A stretch of 64,000 nucleotides of DNA from assembly GCA_963730305.1 (NCBI GenBank), contig CAVSRB010000008.1, forward strand, positions 332,839-396,838, written 5' to 3'. Below, piece by piece: positions 50,816 to 59,600 of the stretch (position 1 is the first letter of the stretch; every line of letters starts with the position of its first letter). Both the position numbers and the translations under genes were made by a program. The DNA comes from CAMYMQ01 sp963730305 (GTDB lineage Bacteria; Pseudomonadota; Alphaproteobacteria; Bin65). Below the pieces are notes generated by a model. The model was given only the letters and a program-made list of their open reading frames with translations, did no database searches and was not told where the DNA came from.

Positions 50816-52455
50816 TCCGCAGCGGCCTTCGTCGCGGCGGCGGCGTGGCCGCAGACGGTGCGCCAAAGGCCGGCCGGGTCGGACGGCGCGTCGTCGCCGC
50901 GCCAGGCGACGTGGCCGTCCGGCCGCACCAGCACCAGGCGCCGCTCGTAGAGGTCCGCGATCGCCGGGTCGGACAGGTCGTGGCGCGACAGCGGCGCCCC
51001 GGCGGCCGCGGCCGCCTGTTCCAGGCCCGCCGAATCGGCGTCCGGGTCGAAGCGCAGCAGCGTGAAGCCGTTGCCGAACAGGTCGAGGGTCGACACGCCC
51101 TCGTCGATCCAGGCATGCGGCGCGCGGTGACCGGGCCGCGCCTGCTGGACGTAGACCTTGGTGTCGTGGGCCACCCGATCGCTGCCGTCGCGCACCACGA
51201 TCGGCGAATCGTAATAGTCGTAGCCGAGCACCAGCCCCTCCTGCTCGAACTCGCGCTCGAAGCCGCCGCCCATCACCTCCGCCCGGATCGCGGCGCGCAG
51301 CGCGTCGCCGGCCGGCGTGTCCTCGAGCATCTCGGGCCCCCGCGGCACGTCCACCAGCCGCCGGAACGAGCTGGTCGCCTCGGCGACGTTGTGCTCGGCC
51401 ACCGGCCGCCGCTCGAGGTCGTAGCTGTCGAGCAGCGCGGGATCGCCCCAGCCGTCGAGGATGGCGGCGAGCCGCCAGCTCAGCCCGTCGGCGTCGGCGA
51501 GGCCGGTGTTCATGCCGAGGCCGCCGGTCGGCGACATGGCGTGCGCCGAATTGCCGGCCAGGACGACCCGGCCCGCGACGTAGCGCTGGGCGACCATCTC
51601 GCGCCGGTCCCAGGGCAGGATCGCCTTGACCTCGAAGGGATGGTCGAAGCCCATCGCCTTGCGGATCCAGAAGCCGGGATCGAAGGACTTCAGATCGGGG
51701 TTCGAGCCCTGGGTAAAGCAGCCGAACCGCCACAGGTCGTCGCCGTTGACGCTGCCGACGCTGCCCCAGAAGCCTTCCGGCCCGTAGCACCAGTAGACCC
51801 AGGCGTCGCGCTTGGGGTGGGCGTCGCGGAGGCCGGGGCTGTGGACGAACATGCTGATGCTCGAGCTGATCCGCATCGAGCCGTCGATGCCGATGCCGGC
51901 CATCTCGCGCACGTCGCTCTCGGCGCCGTCGCAGCCGACCAGGTATTGCGCGGTGACGACCGTCTCCTCGCCGGTGTCGCGGTTGCGGACCACCGCCTCG
52001 ACCCGGTCGGGGAACTGTTCGAACGATTTCAGCCGGGTGCGATAGAGCCGGGTCACGTTGGGCAGCTTGGCCGTCTCCGCCACCAGCATCGGATCGAAGT
52101 ACATCTGCGAGATGCGCCGCTTGCCCTCGGGCGTGTAGGACAGTTCGCCCTGCTGGGCGTAGGACGGGTATTCGAAGGTCGCCAGCTCGTAGCCCGCGAG
52201 GCTGGTGACGAACATCGCGTTGTTCTCGAAATCCTCGGGCCAGCCGATCTCCTTGATCCGCTCGGCCAGGCCCCAGCGGCGGCAGAATTCCATGCTGCGC
52301 GCGTTGACCATGTTCATCTTGGGGACGTTGACGGTGCCGTCGCGGGCGTCGACCAGGATGATGTCCACGCCCTTCCGCCCCAGGTCGAGTGCGAGCGCGA
52401 GCCCGACCGGGCCGCCACCGACGATGAGAATGGGCGTTGATAGGCGTTTGGCCAC
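50812..52455 (-). CDS. FAD-dependent aromatic monooxygenase (class A flavin hydroxylase)
   Basis: The protein of 547 residues belongs to the phenol/2,4-dichlorophenol/MHP hydroxylase group. The FAD motif is TPILIVGGGPVGLALALDLG, then YLVGCDGAESDVREMAG (DG motif). The third motif reads VVLAGNSAHAMSPTGGLGMN, with Asn in place of the usual Asp of GDAAH. A thioredoxin-like C-terminal domain follows (RPDGHVAWRGDDAP), as in phenol hydroxylases. Translation starts at a GTG at 52455 with GGGAGGA upstream; frames to 52542 lack such a site. It is divergent from the LysR gene, a common control arrangement. The substrate is not identified. Confidence 0.9.
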   Translation of the reverse strand: MAKRLSTPILIVGGGPVGLALALDLGRKGVDIILVDARDGTVNVPKMNMVNARSMEFCRRWGLAERIKEIGWPEDFENNAMFVTSLAGYELATFEYPSYAQQGELSYTPEGKRRISQMYFDPMLVAETAKLPNVTRLYRTRLKSFEQFPDRVEAVVRNRDTGEETVVTAQYLVGCDGAESDVREMAGIGIDGSMRISSSISMFVHSPGLRDAHPKRDAWVYWCYGPEGFWGSVGSVNGDDLWRFGCFTQGSNPDLKSFDPGFWIRKAMGFDHPFEVKAILPWDRREMVAQRYVAGRVVLAGNSAHAMSPTGGLGMNTGLADADGLSWRLAAILDGWGDPALLDSYDLERRPVAEHNVAEATSSFRRLVDVPRGPEMLEDTPAGDALRAAIRAEVMGGGFEREFEQEGLVLGYDYYDSPIVVRDGSDRVAHDTKVYVQQARPGHRAPHAWIDEGVSTLDLFGNGFTLLRFDPDADSAGLEQAAAAAGAPLSRHDLSDPAIADLYERRLVLVRPDGHVAWRGDDAPSDPAGLWRTVCGHAAAATKAAAE

Positions 52456-52589
52456 GATATTCCTCCCGAAATCGGCTGTTTCGTCAGCCTGTTTGACGCC
52501 CCGACGCGAGCGCGGGTCGATTCCGGGTACCACTTCTGGCACAAATAATCTTATATAAAATCGCCGGCTTTCACTATAACGTCAGATCT
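52456..52589. promoter_or_regulatory. Divergent promoter region of flavin hydroxylase operon and LysR gene
   Basis: The 134-bp spacer is AT-rich near the LysR gene (ATAATCTTATATAAAAT at 52546), a suitable place for overlapping promoters and a LysR operator. It contains CTGGCAC at 52536. The same heptamer with similar flanks occurs at 53531 before the TRAP genes, so it may be part of the regulator site. Confidence 0.4.
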
Positions 52590-53514
52590 ATGGATATCAG
52601 CCTTCGCCAGCTCCAGGTGTTCCTCGCCGTCGCCGGCAAGGGCGGCTTCACCCGCGCCGCCCAGGCCCTGCGCGTCTCCCAGCCCGCGGTCACCAAGACC
52701 ATCCGCGACATCGAGACATCGCTCGGCGTCACCCTGTTCCACCGCCTGCCGCGGGGCTGCCTGTTGACCGAGGCCGGCGAGGTCCTCGCACGGCGCGCCC
52801 GCAGCGTCACCGCCGAGCTGCGCCAGGCCGACAACGAGCTGGCCGCGATCGCGGGACCGGGGACGGGCGCGTTGAACATCGGCACGGCGCCGATCGGCGC
52901 GGCCGACTTCGTGCCCCGCGCCATCCTGCGGACGCTGGAAAAATTCCCCGGCCTGAACGTCTCGATCCGGGAAGCCGAATATCTCGACCTGCTGCAGATC
53001 CTGCGCGCCGGCGACCTGGATGCGGTGTTCGGCCCGATCATCGAGCAGCCGCCCGACGACCTCGGCATCGACGTCGTGCTGCACGACGGCTTCTCGATCC
53101 TCGCCCGCGCCGGCCACCCGCTGGCGGACAAGCCGACGCTCGATTTCGCCGACCTCGCCCACTGCGACTGGGTGCTGCCGCCGCGGCACGTCCGGCCGCG
53201 CCGGGTCTACGAAGCGGTGATCCGCACCGCCGGCTACGATCCGCCGCAGCACGGCATCGAGACCTTCTCGATCTCGGCGATCCGGGAACTGCTGCTCGCC
53301 AGCGATCGGGTGACCCTGCTGCCCCGCTCGGTCGTCCGGACCGATATCGAGATGGGCCATGATCGTCGAGCTGCCGATCGAGCTGCGCGGCTCGGCGCGC
53401 CCGATCGGCCTGATGTACCGCGTCGGCTCCCAACCGTCGCCCCAGGCGGAGGCCTTCGCCGCCGCGATCCGCGAGATTGCACAGGAAAGCGGCCGCTCTG
53501 CGCGAATTAAATAA
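52590..53514 (+). CDS. LysR family transcriptional regulator, frameshifted (+1)
   Basis: The N-terminal winged helix is clear (MDISLRQLQVFLAVAGKGGF, TRAAQALRVSQPAVTKTIRD, FHRLPRGCLLTEAGEVLARR). The effector domain resembles GbpR/CbbR-type sensors (LNIGTAPIGAADFVPRAIL, DAVFGPIIEQPPDDLGIDVV, HCDWVLPPR). After DIEMG one extra C near 53358 breaks the frame; without it the protein continues MIVELPIELRGSARPIGLMY to its end SARIK, about 307 residues. It lies between the divergent hydroxylase operon and the TRAP transporter genes and likely controls one or both. Confidence 0.92.
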
Positions 53515-53641
53515 CCTTTATATTATGAAACTGGCACGCATTTGTATTGGACGGTTATAGAAGCCTGGACCATGATCCTTCCTGCCAATCCGCGCGCCGC
53601 CGCCAAGGCGTCGCGTCATAAGAGAATCCCGGGAGGAGACC

Positions 53642-54661
53642 ATGATTTCACCGAGACTGACCGTGGCCTGTGCGATCGCCCTGGCCGCCACGACCGCCGT
53701 GCCCGCAGCCGCCAGCGCGGCCGATAGCTTCGTCTGGGCGACGTTCGGCACCGAGCGCAATCCGATCGTGAAGTGCGGCCCGATGCGGATCGCCAAGCGG
53801 ATTTCGGAGATCACCGGGCGCAAGCAGGAGATCCACCTCGGCCAGAGCGCGTTCGCCAACCCGCGCAAGCTCTACCCCGAGGTCGCCCGCGGCATCGTCG
53901 ACTTCACCTGGGGCATCCTCTCCTACTCGCCCGGCCGCTTCCCGATGACCGAGATCGTCTCGCTGCCCTTCGTGGCGCGCAACAACAAGGTCGCGGCCCG
54001 CGCCGTCAACAAGCTCGCGCCCAAGTACCTGGCCAAGGAGTTCCGCGCGGTCAAACTGCTCGCGATCGCGATGCCCGGCCTCTACCAGTTCCATCTCAAG
54101 AAGCCGGTGCCGAACATCATCACCGGCTTGAAGGGCCTGCGGCTGCGCGTCGTCGGCGCCGGCCTGACCGACCTGATCGACAAGCTGGGCGCGGACGTGG
54201 TCGCGCTGCCGATGCCGGCGTCTTACGAGAACCTGCAGAAGGGCGTCGTCGACGGCATCCTCGGCCCGGACGCGGCGCTGGTCGCGTTCAAGCTTTACGA
54301 GGTCACCACCTATCACATCCAGGCCAATATCGCCGGGTCGCTGGTCTTCGCCGCGCTCAGCAAGAAGTTCTGGCGCAGCCTGACCAAGGCGCAGCGCGCG
54401 CAGATCGAGAAGGAGCTGGCCGGACCGGACGCCGGCGTCCGCTACACCAGCTGCTGGAACAAGCCCGACGCGATCGGCATGAAGCTCGGCAAGAAGAACG
54501 GCGGCACGGTCCGCACGCTGACCGCCGCCGAGCGCGCCGCCGCCGAGAAGATGGCCGCGCCGATCATCGACGGCTATCTGGCCAAGCTGGAGAAGCGCGG
54601 CATGCCGGCGCGCGCCTTCCACAAGGCGCTGGTGGCCGAGATCGCCAAGGGCATGAAGTAA
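53642..54661 (+). CDS. TRAP transporter substrate-binding protein (DctP family)
   Basis: The 339-residue periplasmic protein has a signal peptide ending near AAASA-AD. The family pattern is visible in WATFGTERNPIVKCGPMRIA, KLYPEVARGIVDFTWGI, LKGLRLRVVGAGLTDLIDKL, ALPMPASYENLQKGVVDGIL and SLTKAQRAQIEKELAG. A GGGAGGAGACC site precedes the ATG. It binds the substrate for the membrane components that follow. The arginine that usually contacts a carboxylate is probably in LKGLRLR. The ligand may be the aromatic acid handled by the neighbouring hydroxylase, which is inference. Confidence 0.93.
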   Translation: MISPRLTVACAIALAATTAVPAAASAADSFVWATFGTERNPIVKCGPMRIAKRISEITGRKQEIHLGQSAFANPRKLYPEVARGIVDFTWGILSYSPGRFPMTEIVSLPFVARNNKVAARAVNKLAPKYLAKEFRAVKLLAIAMPGLYQFHLKKPVPNIITGLKGLRLRVVGAGLTDLIDKLGADVVALPMPASYENLQKGVVDGILGPDAALVAFKLYEVTTYHIQANIAGSLVFAALSKKFWRSLTKAQRAQIEKELAGPDAGVRYTSCWNKPDAIGMKLGKKNGGTVRTLTAAERAAAEKMAAPIIDGYLAKLEKRGMPARAFHKALVAEIAKGMK

Positions 54662-54720
54662 CGCCCGACCGCGCGTCTATCGACCCGTCCGGCCATACCG
54701 GCTGACGCGGACCCTTTGAC

Positions 54721-56025
54721 ATGGATCCACTGCTCGTCGGGCTGATCGCCTTCGTCGGCGTGCTGTGCCTCAAGGCACTGCGCGCCCCGATCGCGATCGG
54801 CCTGATCCTCTCGGGATTCTTCGGGATCGCGGCCCTCAAGGGCTTCGACACGGCGTTCTACGTGCTCGGCTCGGCGCCGGTCGAAGCCCTGTCCCGCTTC
54901 ACCCTGGCGGTGTTCCCGCTGTTCATCCTGATGGGCATCTTCGCCCTCAAGGCCGGGTTGGCCGACGGCCTCTACACCGCGGCCAACGCCTTCGTCGGCC
55001 ATCACCGCGGCGGCCTGGCGATGGCCAGCATCATCGGCTGCGGCGGCTTCGCCGCGGTCAACGGGTCGAGCCTGTCGACCGCGGCGACGATGACCAAGAT
55101 CGCCGTGCCGCAGATGCTCCGCTACGGTTACGACCCCAAACTCGCCGCCGGGTCGGTCGCAGCCGGCGGGTCGCTGGGCATCATGATCCCGCCGTCGCTC
55201 GGCATGATCATCTACGGCGTCATCACCGAGACCTCGATCGGCAAGCTGTTCGCCGCCGGCATCGTGCCCGGCATCCTTGCCGTCATCCTCTATATCGCGG
55301 TGATCGCGGTGTGGACGCGGCTCCAGCCCCAGATCGGGCCGGCGGCGGCGAAGGCGTCGTGGCCGGAGCGGCTCCGCGCGCTGCGCGACATCTGGCGTGT
55401 CGGCCTGCTGATCCTGGTGGTCATGGGCGGCATCTTCATCGGCCTGTTCTCGCCGACCGAAGGCGCGTCGGTCGGCGCCTTCGGCGCCTTGGTGCTCGGC
55501 GTCGCGACGCGGCGGATCGGCTGGGCCGAATTCCTCGACGGCCTGCGCGAGGCGGTCAAGCTGACCGCGATGGTGATGTTCATCCTGGTCGGCGTCTCGG
55601 TGTTCGGGTTCCTGATCACCTCGGCCCAGTTCCCGCAGCTGATGGCCGGCCTGATCCGCGGCCTCGACTTGCCGCACCCGGTGGTCATCGCCGGGATCGT
55701 CGCCTTCCTGATCGTGCTCGGCGGTTTCATGGAAGTGATCGCGATCATCTTCATCACCACCCCCTTCCTGTTCCCGATCGTCGTCGACATGGGCTACGAC
55801 CCGATCTGGTGGGGCATCGTGATGATCATGGTCGGCGAGTTCGGCGTGGTCACGCCGCCGGTCGGCATGAACGTGTTCGTGGTCGCCAAGATGGTGCCGG
55901 AGATCAGCATCGCCGGGGTGTTCAAAGGTATCCTGCCGTTCCTGATCGGCGACGTGATCCGGCTGCTCCTGGTGATGACGATCCCCGGGCTGGCGCTGTG
56001 GCTGCCCACGCTGTTGTTCGACTGA
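54721..56025 (+). CDS. TRAP transporter large permease (DctM family)
   Basis: This is the 12-helix transport subunit (434 residues). Typical parts are LFILMGIFALKAGLADGLYT, ASIIGCGGFAAVNGSSLSTA, GYDPKLAAGSVAAGGSLGIM, IPPSLGMIIYGVITETSIG and TPPVGMNVFVVAKMVPEIS. It uses a sodium or proton gradient to import the substrate delivered by the DctP protein. It lies 59 bp after dctP and 10 bp before the small subunit. Confidence 0.94.
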   Translation: MDPLLVGLIAFVGVLCLKALRAPIAIGLILSGFFGIAALKGFDTAFYVLGSAPVEALSRFTLAVFPLFILMGIFALKAGLADGLYTAANAFVGHHRGGLAMASIIGCGGFAAVNGSSLSTAATMTKIAVPQMLRYGYDPKLAAGSVAAGGSLGIMIPPSLGMIIYGVITETSIGKLFAAGIVPGILAVILYIAVIAVWTRLQPQIGPAAAKASWPERLRALRDIWRVGLLILVVMGGIFIGLFSPTEGASVGAFGALVLGVATRRIGWAEFLDGLREAVKLTAMVMFILVGVSVFGFLITSAQFPQLMAGLIRGLDLPHPVVIAGIVAFLIVLGGFMEVIAIIFITTPFLFPIVVDMGYDPIWWGIVMIMVGEFGVVTPPVGMNVFVVAKMVPEISIAGVFKGILPFLIGDVIRLLLVMTIPGLALWLPTLLFD

Positions 56026-56035
56026 GGGGCGCGGC

Positions 56036-56590
56036 ATGAGAGAAGACTGGCTCAACTTCATCCCCCGCTGGCTGTTCCGCGCCGCCCTGTTCCTGGGCGA
56101 CGTCGGCGCCACCGCCCTGTTCGCGATGATGATGCTGACCATCGCCGACATCGTCGGCCGCAACCTCGGCCTGGGCAGCATCGAGCCGATCGTCGAGCTG
56201 TCGAGCTACGGCGTGGTGATCGCGGCCAGCTTCGGGCTGGCGGTGATCACGGCCCTGGGCGACCACATCATCATCGACCTGTTCACCCGCGGCAACCGGC
56301 GGCGGACCAACCGGATCATCGACGCCTTCTGGCAGGGGGTGACCGTGATCGTGCTGGTGACGATGGCGTGGCTGGCGGTCAAGGAGGGCTTCACCCTGCA
56401 CGAGACCGGCACGCGATCGGAGCTGCTCGAATGGTCTCCGCTCGTGCCCCACCTGCCCGCCGCGTTCGGCTGGCTGGTCGCGGCGACGGTCTCCGGCTGG
56501 ATCGCGGTGACGGCGGTCAAGCGGATCTTCATCACCCGCGACTACGACGAGGCGGAGGACCGGCTCGACCCGGACCAAGCGCGCGAGTAG
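56036..56590 (+). CDS. TRAP transporter small permease (DctQ family)
   Basis: This four-helix small membrane subunit (184 residues) has WLFRAALFLGDVGATALFAM, MLTIADIVGRNLGLGSIEP, IVELSSYGVVIAASFGLAVI and DHIIIDLFTR, all usual for DctQ. In most TRAP operons the order is substrate-binding, small, large; here the small subunit comes last. The last 25 residues are highly charged (DYDEAEDRLDPDQARE). Confidence 0.92.
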   Translation: MREDWLNFIPRWLFRAALFLGDVGATALFAMMMLTIADIVGRNLGLGSIEPIVELSSYGVVIAASFGLAVITALGDHIIIDLFTRGNRRRTNRIIDAFWQGVTVIVLVTMAWLAVKEGFTLHETGTRSELLEWSPLVPHLPAAFGWLVAATVSGWIAVTAVKRIFITRDYDEAEDRLDPDQARE

Positions 56591-56592
56591 TG

Positions 56593-56615
56593 GGCGCGCG
56601 ACTAACGCGCGCGCC
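56593..56615. terminator. Hairpin between convergent TRAP and RTX genes
   Basis: GGCGCGCG and CGCGCGCC form a perfect 8-bp stem with a 7-nt loop in the 39-bp gap between two convergent genes. There is no T-tract, so it may be a bidirectional stop of another kind. Confidence 0.35.
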
Positions 56616-56629
56616 GGCCCCCGAGCCCC

Positions 56630-59600
56630 TCAGAGCACGAAATCGTTCTGGGTGACGTCGACCTGGCCTTCCAGGGTGATCTGGAAATTGGGCGCCATCG
56701 TCGAATCGACATTGCCCTCGACGTGGGTCTGGCCCTTGGCATCGTCGTAGCGGACGCGCAGCTGGCCCGGCGCGGTGAAGTCGGCCCCCGGCGCGAGCAG
56801 AACGAAGGCCTGGTCGCCCGCCGCCGTGGTGTTGGCGTCGATCGCGGACAGGTCGAGCGTGTCCTCGCCGCTCTTGAAGTCGAGCAGCAGGTCGGAGGCG
56901 TCGAGGCTGCCGGTCTCGGCCACCGACCGGAACACGAAGACGTCCTTGCCGGCGTCGCCTTCGAGGACGTCGGCGCCGAGCCCGCCGACCAGGATGTCGT
57001 TGCCGGCGTCGCCGATCAGGACGTCGCGGCCCGCCCCGCCGTCGAGCCGGTCGTCGCCGGTGTCGCCGAACAACACGTCGGCGCCGTCGCGGCCGTACAT
57101 CACGTCGTTGCCGATGCCGCCGTCGAGGTCGTCGGCGCCAAGCCCGCCGTCGAGCGTGTCGTTGCCCGCGTCGCCCCACAGCACATCGGCCCCGCCGAGG
57201 CCGGTGAGCGTGTCGTCGCCGGCGAGGCCGTCGAGATGGTCGTCCTCGGACGTGCCGGTGAGCACGTCGGCCACGGTGCCGTCGGCGCCGATCTGGTTGA
57301 CGCCGACGACGTCGCTCACGCCGACCATGATGGCTTGCGTGTCGACGCCGCCGAGCCCATCGGTCGCGCCGACCGTGACGTCGTAGACATTGTCGCCGTT
57401 GGCGTCGCCAGGCGCTTCGAAATCGGGCGCGTCCTTGAAGGCCAGGGCGCCGCTCGTCGCATCCATCGCGAACAGGGCCGCGTCGTCGCCGCCGACGATC
57501 GCATAGTGGAGCTCGGCGCCGGCGTCGGGGTCGGTCGCGGCGACCGTGGTCACCGCCGTATTGCCCTCGTCGACCGCGACCGTCGCGGTATCGGCGCCGC
57601 CGTCCGAGGTGATGACCGGGTCCGAATTGGTCGCCGGGGGATCGACCGGCGGCGGATCGACTGGCGGTGGATCGACCGGCGGCGGGGCGTCCGCAGGCGC
57701 CAGGGTGACGGAGACGTCGTGCTGTCCCGGGCCGGTCAGGTCGAGCTCGAGATGGTCGCCGACCAGGCTGGCCAGCACCGCGCCGGCGACGTGGACGGTC
57801 TGCCCGGTCGGGTCCTTGAGGTCGACGACGACCCTGCCCTCGCCCACGGCCGAGAAGTTGAGGTTGGTGCCGTCGCCGGTGACCGACAGCAGCTCGGCGC
57901 GCGACGGCAGGGCGGCGATGTGGGTCACGTCCGCCTGGGCCGCGCCGAGGGTGATCGTGAACTGGCCGCCGGTCTTGGGCAGGAAGACGCTGTCATTGTC
58001 GTAGGCGTACCAGCCGTCGACCTTTTCGATGGTCTGGCCCCCGTCGACGTCGAGCGCGAACTTGCCCACGTCGCTCGAAGCGACGGTGGCGGTGATCACG
58101 TTGCCGGCGGTATCGATGGTCAGGCCGGCCTGCTCGAAGGTGGCGATCCGCTCGGCGAGATCGTCGAGGGTGACGAACTCGGCGCCCGCGTCGTGCGCCG
58201 TCGAGATGAAGCTCTCGAACATCTCGCGCGTGTAGTTCGACGGGATGCCCTCGTCGACCATCCACTGGGTCGGGCCGTAGTCGTGCCAGGGCCACAAGAC
58301 GATGGGCACGTCGGCGTGGCTGGTCAGGGTGTTCCATTCCTGGGTCCAGGCCGCCGCCGCCTCGTCCGCGCTGCGGCCGAGATAGTCGACCTGGGTGAAG
58401 TCGAAGGTGACGTTCGGCGCCAGGTAGACCGTGCCGGTGTCGTCCGGCGACAGGTAGCCGAAGGCGCCCGGATAGCCCGCGCCCGCCGCCGAATAGCCGC
58501 CGCTGAGATAATCGAAATACTGGCCGATCTCGCGCGCGGTCGCGACGCTCTCTGGATCGCCGGGCACCGCCGCGCCGTCGACCTGGATGCCGAGCTGCTG
58601 CTCGATGATCTGCTTCGACTGGTTGAACTCGTACTCGATCTGCGCCGGGGTCAGCAGATCGGTGTCTTCCGGATGGGTCAGCGAGTGGGTGCCGATCTCG
58701 TTCCCGAGCGCCAGGATCTGCTGGTAGAAGGGCCCGGAAATCGACCAGTCGGTGACCTGGTCCGGCGGGTTGTCGCCGACGTTGATGTAGTAGGAGCCGA
58801 CGAAGTCGTAGGTCTCCTTCCAGTCCTCGAGGATCGGCACCAGCGCGTCGTAGATACCGGGGTTGCCGTCGGGGGAGACGTCGTAGCTCTCCTGCGACTG
58901 GTCCATGTCGGTGCGCGAAGCGACGATGCTGGTGTTGCGGCTGAGCTGGAGGCCGACGGTGGGGCCGTCGCCGTTGGCCGACCACTCGACCGCCTGCCAC
59001 AGCAGGTTGTTGTCGGCGAGCAGGCCCTCGGTGGAGAAATGGACGTTGCGCCCGCCCGTCTGGGTGGCCAGCACGGCGTTGAAGGTCTGGCCGCCGATGG
59101 TCTGGTCGGCGAGCACCGTGCCCGGTTGGGAGACGCCGTCGAAATAGGAGTAGCCGACGTTGGTGTCGGTGCGGATCACGTCGTCGGGCTGGTAGCCGTC
59201 CATCGCGCCGTGGGTGACGTCGTTGGCCTGGACCGTGACGTCGCCGGTGCCGCCGCCGGTGCGCGAGATGTCGAACAGCGTCTTCATGCGCGAATAGGGA
59301 TCGCCCGGCAGCGCCGCGCCGGTGGCGTCGTTGGTCATGAAGTCGCCGGCGGTGATCAGGCCGACGCCGTAGTCGTAGACCGCGCTGGTCAGGTTGGCCT
59401 CGATCGCCGGGAGCTTGTCGACCGGGACGTCGCTGAAGGACGGGAAGACGATGGTCTCGTAGTTGACCAGCTTCGACAGGTCGGTCAGGTCGTCCTCGGA
59501 CAGCACGTCGAACGGCACGCCGGCCATCATCGCCTGGTTCTGGACCGCCATGAACAGCTGCGAATAGGCCGTCTCGTCATAGAACTGGGCCGCCGTCGTC

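Noticed and set aside
53531..53546. Sigma-54 promoter before the TRAP genes (CTGGCACG with TTGTA)
   Set aside because: The spacing is one base short and the essential GC of the -12 element is GT, so the match is not good enough.
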